Source of the DNA: an uncultured Clostridium sp. | GTDB taxonomy: Bacteria; Bacillota_I; Bacilli_A; RF39; UBA660 | Assembly: GCA_946414595.1 (NCBI GenBank) | Contig: CAMKPE010000013.1 | Span: forward strand, 1-46,184 | Direction: 5' to 3' | Length of the DNA: 46,184 nucleotides | Notes under the pieces: model-generated | Told to the model about the DNA's origin: nothing | Database searches by the model: none | Seen by the model: only the letters and a program-made list of their open reading frames with translations | Shown: positions 7,352 to 15,566 of the stretch, one piece after another | Numbering within the stretch: position 1 is the stretch's first letter | How the letters are laid out: each line of letters starts with the position of its first letter | Made by a program: the position numbers and the translations under genes

Positions 7352-8068
7352 CTATTTACGAACTAAAGCAAATAAAGTTGCAACTTCTTTTGGATTAAGT
7401 TTTCTATATTCACCTGACTTTAGTCCTTTTAAATTCAAGAAAGCAATCTTCTCTCTTTTAAGTTTTAGTACTTCATGTCCAACAGCTTCAAACATTTTCT
7501 TTACTTGATGATTCTTTCCTTCGTGGATTACTATCTCGACAATCGAAGTATTGCTCTCTTTATCTACTTTTCTTACCTTAACTCTTGATCTTCTAGTCTT
7601 AACATTATCGATTTTAACACCTGTTTTCAACATCATCATTTCTTTTGGGCTAAGAGATCCAGTAATCTTTGCTACATAACATTTATCAATTTCATTTTTA
7701 GGATGCATTAATAAATTTGCTAGATCACCATCATTTGTTAATATAATCAAACCAGTAGTGTCATAATCTAACCTTCCAACTGGATATATTCTTTTATCTT
7801 CAGGTATAAGATCAACGACAGTTTTTCTTCCTTTGTCATCTGTTACAGAAGTAATTACTTCTCTTGGCTTATTTAAAATGTAATATACTTTATCTTCTTT
7901 AGATATTAAAACTCCGTTTACTTCAATTTGATCGCCTTTATCTACTTTAGATCCTAAAGTATTAACAATTACTCCATTAACTTTTACTTTATTTTTTAGA
8001 ATTAATTCTTCAGCTTTTCTTCTTGAAGCAACACCGCTATTAGCTATTACTTTCTGTAAACGTTCCAT
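7352..8068 (-). CDS. rluB: 23S rRNA pseudouridine synthase RluB (RsuA family)
   Basis: 238 residues: an N-terminal S4 RNA-binding domain (MERLQKVIANSGVASRRKAEELI, about 1-60) and an RsuA/RluB-type pseudouridine synthase domain. The catalytic motif is VGRLDYDTTGLIILTNDGDL, whose Asp is the nucleophile. The C-terminal part contains IHEGKNHQVKKMFEAVGHEV, another family signature. It modifies U2605 (E. coli numbering) of 23S rRNA in well-studied relatives. The frame could start at a GTG three codons earlier, but GGTGA precedes the ATG at 8066-8068, and Bacillus RluB also begins MERLQKVIA. It sits downstream of the carboxypeptidase gene; in B. subtilis rluB likewise lies near dacB. Confidence 0.93.
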   Translation of the reverse strand: MERLQKVIANSGVASRRKAEELILKNKVKVNGVIVNTLGSKVDKGDQIEVNGVLISKEDKVYYILNKPREVITSVTDDKGRKTVVDLIPEDKRIYPVGRLDYDTTGLIILTNDGDLANLLMHPKNEIDKCYVAKITGSLSPKEMMMLKTGVKIDNVKTRRSRVKVRKVDKESNTSIVEIVIHEGKNHQVKKMFEAVGHEVLKLKREKIAFLNLKGLKSGEYRKLNPKEVATLFALVRK

Positions 8069-8106
8069 CTCAATCACCTATATGAATTATAAAACAAATA
8101 TTGTAA

Positions 8107-9174
8107 TTAATCAAACAAAGAAGTGAAGAAACTAATAAGTTTACTTAAAAAGTTTTCTTTATTTTTTTTATTTACTCTAACATAAACATTTTCTCTAAAT
8201 ATTTCTTCATCGTCTAAAGAAACATATAACTCTCCAACTTTGTCATTATCGGAATAATTATCTAAATTATAAAAGTCTACATTTACTTTAATTGCACTCT
8301 TTTCTTCATCTGTTAATGGATAAGAAAAACTATTATTTACATAAAAAGAATTATTATCAAATTTAATATTATCTTTATCTACTATTAAATTGTTATGATA
8401 CTTAGAAAAAATAAAATCATACAAACTTTCATGGTTATTGTACATATCACCATCATTTAAAGTTACTATTGTTAAATTTAAGTCTCCATTACTTGCAGTA
8501 CTTACAAAAGTTTTACCAGCTTTAGGAGTATAGCCAGTTTTGCCACCAGTTGCATACTTATAAGACTTTAGTAACTTATTTCTATTATTCCAAATGTAAG
8601 AATTATAGTTAGTAGTAAGTTGATATGTTTTGGTACCAGATATTTCTAAATAATCTATGTATCTATTGGCATATTTAGATAAAAGTGCCATATCATAGGC
8701 AGTAGAATAATTTTGTACTTCTTCATCTAACCCATGGCAGTTACGAAAAATCGTATTTAGCATTCCTATTTCTCTGGCTTTTATATTCATTAGTTTTACA
8801 AATTCTTCTTCGCTTTTTGAAACATAATTTGCAATTACTACTGCAGCGTCATTGCCACTTCTTAACATAAGTCCATACAAAAGATCTCTTAGTCTAAGCT
8901 TTTCACCAGGTTTTACATAAATATTGGAACCATACATTTTATTGACTTCTTCGCCTACTATCACCAAGTCATCCAAGTTTTTGTTTTCTATTGCAATAAT
9001 TGCTGTCATTATCTTAGTAATACTTGCAATAAGTCTTTGCTCATTGGCATTTTTCTCATATAAAACTCTTCCACTATCAATATCTAAAACAATAGAAGAA
9101 GATGCACTATCATATGCATATACTACAGTATTAAAATTAAATAACAACAATATAACTACTAGTAGTTTTTTCAT
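8107..9174 (-). CDS. D-alanyl-D-alanine carboxypeptidase (DacF/DacB type penicillin-binding protein)
   Basis: 355 residues. There is a signal peptide (1-20, ending VVYA) and a Peptidase S11 domain. The catalytic SxxK is Ser51-Lys54 (SITK), SxN is Ser106-Asn108 (SGN), and KTG is 212-214 (GGKTGYTPKAGK). A C-terminal beta domain and a terminal amphipathic helix (LSKLISFFTSLFD) give membrane association. The enzyme removes the terminal D-Ala from peptidoglycan pentapeptides outside the membrane. Proximity to rluB recalls the dacB locus, whose product shapes spore cortex, so a sporulation role is possible but cannot be separated from vegetative DacA/DacF by sequence here. The ribosome site is GGTGA. 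Confidence 0.92.
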   Translation of the reverse strand: MKKLLVVILLLFNFNTVVYAYDSASSSIVLDIDSGRVLYEKNANEQRLIASITKIMTAIIAIENKNLDDLVIVGEEVNKMYGSNIYVKPGEKLRLRDLLYGLMLRSGNDAAVVIANYVSKSEEEFVKLMNIKAREIGMLNTIFRNCHGLDEEVQNYSTAYDMALLSKYANRYIDYLEISGTKTYQLTTNYNSYIWNNRNKLLKSYKYATGGKTGYTPKAGKTFVSTASNGDLNLTIVTLNDGDMYNNHESLYDFIFSKYHNNLIVDKDNIKFDNNSFYVNNSFSYPLTDEEKSAIKVNVDFYNLDNYSDNDKVGELYVSLDDEEIFRENVYVRVNKKNKENFLSKLISFFTSLFD

Positions 9175-9200
9175 AATTTCACCAATAAAATATATGTAAA

Positions 9201-9234
9201 TAAAAAAGCATATATTATTTAAAATATATGCTTA
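9201..9234 (-). terminator. Terminator after the thioredoxin-fold membrane protein
   Basis: Minus-strand AAGCATATAT, loop, ATATATGCTT followed by T6, just after the stop at 9243. It separates this gene from the carboxypeptidase gene. Confidence 0.85.
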
Positions 9235-9242
9235 TCATTCAA

Positions 9243-10001
9243 TTATTTCTTTTTAGATTTTGGTTCAACTTTTACAGTAGCACTCTTTCTTAATAAATAC
9301 TCAAGTCTATTAAATCTAGAACGTTCATATAGAATAACTGCAACTGTTCCAGCAGCAACAAATCCTAATGTGCATAAAATAATTAATAAATTTGATTTAG
9401 TATCAGTACCACTTGATTGAGAATTGTTTTCTCCTTCTTCCTCACCATTTAATTCATTAGCAATTTGAATTATTTCATCTTTAGTTGGGAAACCACCTTC
9501 AGCAGCTTTTTCAAATACATCATATCTATCAGCTTTTGGAGTATCATATAATGTTTTAATTGCTTTTACGATGTCTTCATTATATTCTTCTGAATATCCA
9601 CCAAATACTTTTTCACCAATTATGATATAAGGAACACCTTGAGCTAATTGTTTATCTAAGAAATATGATGTTCGATTTAATAGATACCAGTTTTGTTCAT
9701 TGTTCCATACTTCGAATGAAACTAATTTAAAATACTTTCCATATTCTGGAACAATACTATTTATATATGTTAAGAAAGCTCTACAGAAAGAACATCCTTG
9801 ACCTCTAAATAAATAAATTGTAACTTGTTTATCTGACTCACTATAATTTCCAGATAACTGCATTTCTTCGCTTTCTAATGTTTCCTTAAGATTCTTTGTT
9901 TCATAATCATCACCTAAAACAGTTTTGTATCCTGCTTCTACCTTAAAAGGAATTACAAAAAGTGAAGTAACCATTAATAATAAAACTAAATACTTTTTCA
10001 T
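9243..10001 (-). CDS. Membrane-anchored extracytoplasmic thioredoxin-fold protein
   Basis: 252 residues. The signal peptide (1-23) ends VEA. A thioredoxin-like domain spans about 55-170 with redox motif Cys70-Ser-Phe-Cys73 after a YLFRGQG strand, and the cis-Pro loop GVPYIIIG. A Glu/Asn/Ser-rich linker leads to a C-terminal membrane segment (about 206-226) and a basic cytoplasmic tail (PKSKKK). It is therefore a redox-active domain held on the outer face of the membrane. The substrate is unknown; the many Cys in the surface protein at 25412-27763 make an oxidative-folding role conceivable, which is inference. It has a strong ribosome site (GGAGG) and appears monocistronic. Confidence 0.82.
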   Translation of the reverse strand: MKKYLVLLLMVTSLFVIPFKVEAGYKTVLGDDYETKNLKETLESEEMQLSGNYSESDKQVTIYLFRGQGCSFCRAFLTYINSIVPEYGKYFKLVSFEVWNNEQNWYLLNRTSYFLDKQLAQGVPYIIIGEKVFGGYSEEYNEDIVKAIKTLYDTPKADRYDVFEKAAEGGFPTKDEIIQIANELNGEEEGENNSQSSGTDTKSNLLIILCTLGFVAAGTVAVILYERSRFNRLEYLLRKSATVKVEPKSKKK

Positions 10002-10084
10002 ATATACCTCCGTCTATGTTTTTAATTAACATATTAATTATATAACAAAACAAATACGTAAGTAAAACAATATTTTTTAAAAAA

Positions 10085-10108
10085 TTAAAAAAGCACATAA
10101 GTGCTTTA
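10085..10108 (-). terminator. Terminator after the Hpt-receiver gene
   Basis: Minus-strand AAAGCAC, loop TTAT, GTGCTTT then T run; the left arm includes the stop codon of the gene. Confidence 0.88.
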
Positions 10109-10882
10109 TTTTACTGAACTATAATTAATCATCTTGTTAACAACATTTCTTACATCACTTTCAGTAAATGGTTTATTTAATACATCTACTATTGGATAAT
10201 CAAATGCTTTTAACACTGTATCTTTAGAATCATCACCAGTAATAATAGTTACTGGAACATTTCCAAATAATCCATTTGATTTAAAGAAGTCTAATACTTG
10301 GAACCCATCAACTTTTGGCATATTTAAGTCTAATAATATACCTTTTAAGTTTGCTGCTTCTGCGCTTACTATTTTAATAGCTTCTTCTCCATCGTTTGCT
10401 ACTAAAACTGTATATTCAGAAGGAACCATCTTTTGAACAAAACTTCTTATTAAGTTTGAATCATCTGCAACTAGTATCTTCTTTGTATTGTTATTTTCTG
10501 TTGCAACTGTAGCAGTTTGAACAGCTCCACCAGATGTGTAAGCCTTCAACACTTCTAATATTCTATTTGCTTCAGCCATCAAAGCATCATAACTACCAAT
10601 TACAAATCTAACATCTTTTGCCTTACTAGCCATTTCATGGTTATATGCTAAATCAGCAAGTTTTGTAAATCCTAAGTATTTAGAATCACTTTTTAATGAG
10701 TGAACAAGAATAGCATAATTATCCATATCTTGGTTTTCTTTATACTCTTTAATTTTAGCTAATTTATCATTAATTTCACCTAAGAAATCTTGAAGTGTGT
10801 CATTATATGTTTCCATATCTCCAAGAAGTTCTAAAGCTGCATTAACATCTACTCCACCATTAATTAATATATTAGTATCCAC
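10106..10882 (-). CDS. Hpt-receiver fusion protein (phosphorelay)
   Basis: 258 residues. The Hpt four-helix domain (about 10-115) has phospho-accepting His61 in VHSLKSDSKYLGF. A Thr/Gly/Asn linker leads to a CheY-like receiver (135-255) with acidic pair VADDSN, phospho-acceptor Asp185 (ILLDLNMPK), Thr/Asp switch ITGDD and Lys237 (NKPF). There is no DNA-binding or output domain. It can therefore hold phosphate on both His and Asp and act as a relay or phosphate sink for a separate hybrid kinase. I start at the GTG one base after the upstream stop, with GGGTGA five bases ahead; another in-frame GTG lies three codons earlier. It is coupled to the DUF308 gene. The window has no hybrid kinase. Confidence 0.85.
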   Translation of the reverse strand: MDTNILINGGVDVNAALELLGDMETYNDTLQDFLGEINDKLAKIKEYKENQDMDNYAILVHSLKSDSKYLGFTKLADLAYNHEMASKAKDVRFVIGSYDALMAEANRILEVLKAYTSGGAVQTATVATENNNTKKILVADDSNLIRSFVQKMVPSEYTVLVANDGEEAIKIVSAEAANLKGILLDLNMPKVDGFQVLDFFKSNGLFGNVPVTIITGDDSKDTVLKAFDYPIVDVLNKPFTESDVRNVVNKMINYSSVK

Positions 10883-10883
10883 A

Positions 10884-11513
10884 TTAATCACCCTTTTTCT
10901 CTAATAATTTAACATCTTCTTCTTTTGTAGTAATTTGTTCTTTAACTACAACTGCTTCTGTAACCTTTGTATCTGGTTGATCTTTTCTTCCAAAAACAAA
11001 TCCTACCATTTCAGTAATTGCATATAAAGTAATTAAAATACCAACGAAGATTAATGAATCTTCTAATTTAAATACCATTGGAATTATTACTAAAAGTACT
11101 GCTATAGAAATAATTACTGCAGCATTAATAAAGTATGGCTTCTTATTACCTTTAGTCTTAAATGCCATAACAAGTCTATTAACTCCAACATAGAATAAAT
11201 ATATTGCAGAAATAAATCTTAATATTGTTTTAATTTGTCCATAGAATAACCATGCGCAAAGTATTAATGACATTCCTAGAATGATAAATGCTCCGCCATT
11301 GATGATATCCTTTTTATTATTATCTGGTGCCTTATAGTATAAAAGTAATTTGAATACACCAAAAAGTGTTACAAATAATCCAAAAATTGTTAATATCCAT
11401 TGGATAACCCCTTGTGGATCAGTTATTAAAAATATTCCAAAAACAAAGAATATGATAGATGCGAATAATGATTCACCCATTTCTGTAGTTTTTAGTTCAA
11501 TCTTCTTTTTCAT
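10884..11513 (-). CDS. DUF308 (HdeD-like) multi-pass membrane protein
   Basis: 209 residues with about six membrane helices in short hairpins (LFASIIFFVFGIFLITDP, WILTIFGLFVTLFGVFKLLLYY, FIILGMSLILCAWLFYG, ISAIYLFYVGVNRLVMAF, AAVIISIAVLLVIIPMVF, DSLIFVGILITLYAITEMVG). This is the spacing of DUF308/HdeD proteins. The C-terminal 35 residues are charged and cytoplasmic (VVKEQITTKEEDVKLLEKKGD). The function of Bacillota members is not established. Translation of the Hpt-receiver gene starts one base after this stop, so the two products are probably made together, which could suggest a signalling link. The ribosome site is AGGAGG before ATG. Confidence 0.82.
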   Translation of the reverse strand: MKKKIELKTTEMGESLFASIIFFVFGIFLITDPQGVIQWILTIFGLFVTLFGVFKLLLYYKAPDNNKKDIINGGAFIILGMSLILCAWLFYGQIKTILRFISAIYLFYVGVNRLVMAFKTKGNKKPYFINAAVIISIAVLLVIIPMVFKLEDSLIFVGILITLYAITEMVGFVFGRKDQPDTKVTEAVVVKEQITTKEEDVKLLEKKGD

Positions 11514-11576
11514 ACATCCTCCTAAACCTAAGATTATTATATATTAAATCATACAAAATGTATATCTACAATTATA

Positions 11577-12266
11577 TTATTTTTTTAAAAATTCAACATT
11601 CTGTGATAATCCAATAACATTATCTACTGGAATTGAAAAACAAATTCCTCTTCCTTCATGTGAAAGCCCAACAACATTGGATATCTCTTCCATGATTTTT
11701 CTTTTTTCTTCTTTTTCAACAAGTATTAGAACAACATCCTTTTCAGGTTCGATTGTTATACCTAAAAATTTAGTAGCTTCTTTACTTCCAAGTCCTATAC
11801 CATTGATTAGAGTTCCTCCACCTGCTCCGACTTTTTTTGCTGCATCCATTGCAACTTGAGCATATCCTTCAGAAACAATTAAAACGATTAGTTCATATTC
11901 TTTTTCATTTTGCATATCATATTCCTCCTTAATAACAGTTAAATCTTTATACTGATTAGATAAATATCTACTAGCACTCGTAATAGGTAGTGAAAAACAA
12001 ATTCCTTTTCCAGGTTCATACATTTCTAACTTGTTATGCAAGTCATACATAACCTTAGTTTCAAGAAACTCTGGCACCACACTAATTATTACGTCTTTTT
12101 TAATATCACTTAATCCAAAATAACTCATTATTGAACTAGATGCTGTTCCCTTACCATTAATGGAACATGAATAAGTTATTTTATGTCTTCTAAATAATTT
12201 AAGTACTCTTTCAGTTTTATCTTTATCTGTAATGGATATAAATACTTTAGTCTTAACATTTTCCAT
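11577..12266 (-). CDS. P-II-like regulatory protein with two GlnB-like halves
   Basis: 229 residues in two similar halves. The first contains GKGTASSSIMSYFGL and ends GKGICFSLPI. The second contains VGAGGGTLINGIGLGSKEATKFLGI and ends GRGICFSIPVDNVIG. These glycine-rich and C-terminal segments match the P-II ligand-loop architecture (ferredoxin-like fold with a loop after strand 2). P-II proteins normally trimerise and bind ATP/ADP or other ligands to control a transporter or enzyme. It lies five or so bases downstream of the DUF1538 gene, which is very likely its target. I use the ATG at 12264-12266, with AGGAGG seven bases ahead, not the TTG two codons earlier. Confidence 0.82.
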   Translation of the reverse strand: MENVKTKVFISITDKDKTERVLKLFRRHKITYSCSINGKGTASSSIMSYFGLSDIKKDVIISVVPEFLETKVMYDLHNKLEMYEPGKGICFSLPITSASRYLSNQYKDLTVIKEEYDMQNEKEYELIVLIVSEGYAQVAMDAAKKVGAGGGTLINGIGLGSKEATKFLGITIEPEKDVVLILVEKEEKRKIMEEISNVVGLSHEGRGICFSIPVDNVIGLSQNVEFLKK

Positions 12267-12277
12267 AACCAAACCTC

Positions 12278-13771
12278 CTAGTAATCAATAATTTCTTCAT
12301 TATAAACAGTATCTCTGTAAATAATTCTCTTAGTCTTAACCTTATAAATAATTCCAACAAATTGTACTACTATTAAAGGAATAGTGGCAACCATTGCGAT
12401 AAGACCAAATGCATCAGTTAATACATTTCTTCCTAATGATTCAGCTATACCAATTGCAAAAGGAAGCAAGAATGTTGCAGTCATTGTTCCACTTGCAACT
12501 CCACCCGAGTCAAATGCAATAGATGTAAATATTCTTGGTACAAATGGCATCATACATAATGCAAACAAGTATCCTGGGAATATAAAATACCAAATTGATA
12601 TACCTGTTATAACACGTAATATAGATAATCCTGTAGCAAGTGCTACTGCTATTGATAAAGCTGTTTGAATTATCTTTTTCTTAATATTACCATTTGTTAT
12701 TTCTTCTATTTGAGTAGTTAATACACCAACTGCTGGTTCACTACTAATTATAAAGTAACCAATCAACATAGAAAGTGGTACTAAAAGTAGTTTGTAACTA
12801 GCAAGTGTTTTACCTACTAAATATCCCATTGGCATAAATCCAATATTAACACCTGCTAAGAAAATTGATAAACCTACAAAGGTATATAAAATTCCAACAA
12901 ATATTTTGTATATTATTTTTTTATTTAATCTTAAAAATAAAATATCATATGCAGTAAAGAATAATACAATTGGTGAAAGTGAAATAAATACTATTTTAAA
13001 ATATTCAGGAAAATTAGTTAAATAAGCAGAAACTATTTCTCCAAAATTAGCATAATCTGGCAATGAGATTGCAGTATAACTAGATTTAGCGTTATATAAC
13101 ATACCAAGTATTAATACAACAATTACTGGTCCTATTGAACAAAATGAAATAATTCCAAAAGTATCTTCTTTTTTTCTTTTATCGTGCCTTGAAAAAGAAA
13201 GTCCTGCACCAAGTGCAATTATGAAAGGTACACTAAGTGGCCCAGTTGTAACTCCACCAGCATCAAAAGCAAGTGGAACAAATTCTATTGGAGTAAAATA
13301 TGCAAGCACAAATGCTAATAAAACAAATATTGCTAATATAACCGAAAAACTTAATTTAAAAAGCATTCTTAATACTGCAAATAACAAGAATAATCCTACC
13401 CCAAGACCAACAACATTAATCAAAACAGTACTAGATATTGAAGGTACTTGAGATGCTAAAACCCTTAAATCTGGTTCAGCTATCGTGACAATAAAACCAA
13501 TAATAAATGACAGTAACAAGATAAACCAAACTTTTCTTTTTCTTGTTAAATGGCTACCTATTTTGTTACCTATTTCTATCATAGAAATATCACTACCGAT
13601 ATTAAATAAACACATACCTATCACTAAAAAAAGTGATCCAATAATAAAAGATGGAAGTAGATTTGGAAGTCCACTATCAACAAAAATAATGCTGATTAAA
13701 AGCACTATTAAAGTAATAGGAAAAATAGACTTAAGAGAACTATTTAGTTGTTCTAAAAATAACTTCTTCAT
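12278..13771 (-). CDS. DUF1538 family membrane protein, two DUF1538 units
   Basis: 497 residues and about 12-14 membrane helices. Two homologous halves each carry the family signature: FDAGGVTTGPLSVPFI around residue 175 and FDSGGVASGTMTATFLLP around residue 425. A second conserved pair is TIAEPDLRVLA and SSEPAVGVLT. DUF1538 proteins look like transporters, but no substrate is firmly known to me. Pairing with a P-II-like gene immediately downstream suggests regulated transport. I use the ATG at 13769-13771, with GGTGA ahead; the frame extends five codons upstream. An extended -10 (TGTTATAAT at about 13791-13799, minus strand) lies right after the asnS terminator and may drive this operon. Confidence 0.88.
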   Translation of the reverse strand: MKKLFLEQLNSSLKSIFPITLIVLLISIIFVDSGLPNLLPSFIIGSLFLVIGMCLFNIGSDISMIEIGNKIGSHLTRKRKVWFILLLSFIIGFIVTIAEPDLRVLASQVPSISSTVLINVVGLGVGLFLLFAVLRMLFKLSFSVILAIFVLLAFVLAYFTPIEFVPLAFDAGGVTTGPLSVPFIIALGAGLSFSRHDKRKKEDTFGIISFCSIGPVIVVLILGMLYNAKSSYTAISLPDYANFGEIVSAYLTNFPEYFKIVFISLSPIVLFFTAYDILFLRLNKKIIYKIFVGILYTFVGLSIFLAGVNIGFMPMGYLVGKTLASYKLLLVPLSMLIGYFIISSEPAVGVLTTQIEEITNGNIKKKIIQTALSIAVALATGLSILRVITGISIWYFIFPGYLFALCMMPFVPRIFTSIAFDSGGVASGTMTATFLLPFAIGIAESLGRNVLTDAFGLIAMVATIPLIVVQFVGIIYKVKTKRIIYRDTVYNEEIIDY

Positions 13772-13800
13772 ATACTCACCTATCATAATAATTATAACAC

Positions 13801-13827
13801 AAAAAAAGAAAAGATAAATCTTTTCTT
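13801..13827 (-). terminator. Terminator of asnS
   Basis: Minus-strand AAGAAAAGAT, TT loop, ATCTTTTCTT, followed by T5, 16 bp after the asnS stop. Confidence 0.9.
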
Positions 13828-13842
13828 ATTACTAAATTATTT

Positions 13843-15222
13843 CTAAAAATCGCAACTTCCTGGAGTTCTTGGGAATGGTATAACATCTCTTATGTTTTCA
13901 ACACCAGTTAGATAAATAATTAATCTTTCAAATCCCATTCCAAATCCTGAATGGAAGCATCCTCCATACTTTCTTAAGTTAATAAACCAATCAACTACAG
14001 AAGTATCAACACCCATGCTTTCAGCTCTTGCAACAATCTTATCGTAATCATCTTCCCTTTGACTACCACCCATTAATTCTCCTGCTCCTGGAACTTCAAG
14101 GTCAACTGCTGCAACAGTTTTACCATCTGGATTTTCTTTCATATACCAAGCTTTAATATCTTTTGGCCAATCAGTTATAAATACTGGTCCATTAAAGTAC
14201 TCAGTAATATACTTTTCATGTTCTTTTGCTATATCATCATCATAATCTGGAGTAAACTCCCATTTGATATCTGCTTTCTTTAAAATATCAATTACATCAT
14301 GATGAGTAACTCTTGTAAACTCAGAACTTACAAGTTTAGTTAATTTTTCTTTTAATCCAGGTTGAACCCATTTATCAAAGAAATCAATTTCAGTTGCACA
14401 TTTATCTAAAACATATTTAACGATAAACTTAAGCATATCTTCTTCGATATCCATTAATCCATTTAAATCACAGAACGCAATTTCTGGTTCAATCATCCAG
14501 AATTCGTTTGCATGTGTTTTAGTATTTGATTTTTCAGTTCTAAATGTTGGCCCAAATGTATAAATCTTCTTAAATGCCATAGCATAAGCTTCACCATGTA
14601 ATTGACCTGTACCTGTTACAAAAGCAAGTTTTCCAAATAAGTCCTTTGACATATCTGTTTTTCCATCTTTTGTCTTAGGTAAATAATCAAAATCAAGTGT
14701 TGTAATCTTAAACATTTGGTTAGATCCTTCACAGTCTGCTGTTGTGATTAGTGGTGTATGTACATACACATAGTTGTGACTTTGGAAATACTCATGTATT
14801 GCTTCTGCTGCAATACTTCTTACTCTAAATACAGCTTGATACTTATTAGTTCTTGCTCTTAGGTAAGCTTGTTCTCTTAAAAATTCATCTGAATGTCTTT
14901 TAGGTTGCATAGGATAATCTTCTGGGGAATCTCCTTCTAGTTTAATACTAATAACCTTAACATCAAACGCTTGTCCTTTTCCTTCTGACTTTATAACTTT
15001 ACCAACTACTGTTATGGCACATCCAACACGATACTTTTGAATTTCATCAAACTCTTTTAACTTATCATCATATACAAGTTGAACATGTTCAAAACAAGTT
15101 CCATCAGCAAAATCAATAAAACCAAATTCTTTTTGTTTACGATGGTTTCTAATCCATCCTTGTAGTGTAACTTCTTTATTCATGTATTTGTCTACATTTT
15201 TAATTAATTCTACTACGTCCAT
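13843..15222 (-). CDS. asnS: Asparaginyl-tRNA synthetase
   Basis: 459 residues. The N-terminal OB-fold anticodon-binding domain (1-110) includes VTLQGWIRNHRKQKEFGFIDFADG. The class II catalytic core follows: motif 1 near HEYFQSHNYVYVHTPLIT, motif 2 with FGPTFRTEKSNTKTHANEFW, and motif 3 with GCFHSGFGMGFERLIIYLTG. AsnRS rather than AspRS is shown by overall length, absence of the bacterial AspRS insertion, and the Asn-specifying T-box in front. It charges tRNA-Asn in the cytoplasm. Ribosome site AAGGGAGG, ATG start. Regulated by the T-box leader upstream; single gene, terminator downstream. Confidence 0.97.
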   Translation of the reverse strand: MDVVELIKNVDKYMNKEVTLQGWIRNHRKQKEFGFIDFADGTCFEHVQLVYDDKLKEFDEIQKYRVGCAITVVGKVIKSEGKGQAFDVKVISIKLEGDSPEDYPMQPKRHSDEFLREQAYLRARTNKYQAVFRVRSIAAEAIHEYFQSHNYVYVHTPLITTADCEGSNQMFKITTLDFDYLPKTKDGKTDMSKDLFGKLAFVTGTGQLHGEAYAMAFKKIYTFGPTFRTEKSNTKTHANEFWMIEPEIAFCDLNGLMDIEEDMLKFIVKYVLDKCATEIDFFDKWVQPGLKEKLTKLVSSEFTRVTHHDVIDILKKADIKWEFTPDYDDDIAKEHEKYITEYFNGPVFITDWPKDIKAWYMKENPDGKTVAAVDLEVPGAGELMGGSQREDDYDKIVARAESMGVDTSVVDWFINLRKYGGCFHSGFGMGFERLIIYLTGVENIRDVIPFPRTPGSCDF

Positions 15223-15241
15223 AATAAATTCCTCCCTTAAA

Positions 15242-15473
15242 TAAAAAATACTAGTATTCTTCCCAGAAGGGACGAAAAACTAGTATTCCGCGGTACCACC
15301 CAATTTATTATACAAACGTATAATCACTTAATGCCATAACGGGGCTTACCGGCTTAGTCTACTAAATTTCTTTAAGCACTCACGAATGTTATTCATAATA
15401 TATCTCTATTAGTTTCCACCATCCACTAACTCTCTTTAAAAGAATCTATTACTACTTCTTTCGTTCATCGTTT
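15242..15473 (-). promoter_or_regulatory. T-box riboswitch leader of asnS (Asn specifier AAC)
   Basis: On the minus strand the conserved T-box GGGTGGTACCGCGG lies at 15288-15301. It is followed by a terminator stem (ATACTAG...CTAGTAT with loop TTCT region and T6, to 15242) that competes with the antiterminator. Stem I has GGTGGAAACTAA and GTGAGTGC. Between them, GAATAACATTCG offers specifier codon AAC (complement of 15388-15390), which pairs with the GUU anticodon of tRNA-Asn. Uncharged tRNA-Asn would stabilise the antiterminator and allow asnS transcription. This leader and the two divergent promoters fill the 344-base gap between asnS and trpS. Confidence 0.95.
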
Positions 15474-15479
15474 GACAAT

Positions 15480-15508
15480 ATTATAGTAATTAATAATAGA
15501 TTTGTCAA
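15480..15508 (-). promoter_or_regulatory. Consensus sigma-A promoter for the asnS T-box transcript
   Basis: Minus-strand TTGACA (complement of 15503-15508), exactly 17 bases, TATAAT (complement of 15480-15485). This is a full match to consensus and places the start near 15473. On the plus strand a TTGACA at 15472-15477 with a poor -10 (TAATAG) and a separate TATAAT at 15532-15537 are candidates for trpS; neither is clear-cut. Confidence 0.85.
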
Positions 15509-15566
15509 AGAAATTATATTTAAAAAGAATCTATAATATGTTAAAATACTTCTAGGAAGTGATATT

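Noticed and set aside
15539-15566. trp leader or T-box ahead of trpS
   Set aside because: No T-box consensus or tandem Trp codons on the plus strand; the only T-box belongs to asnS on the minus strand.
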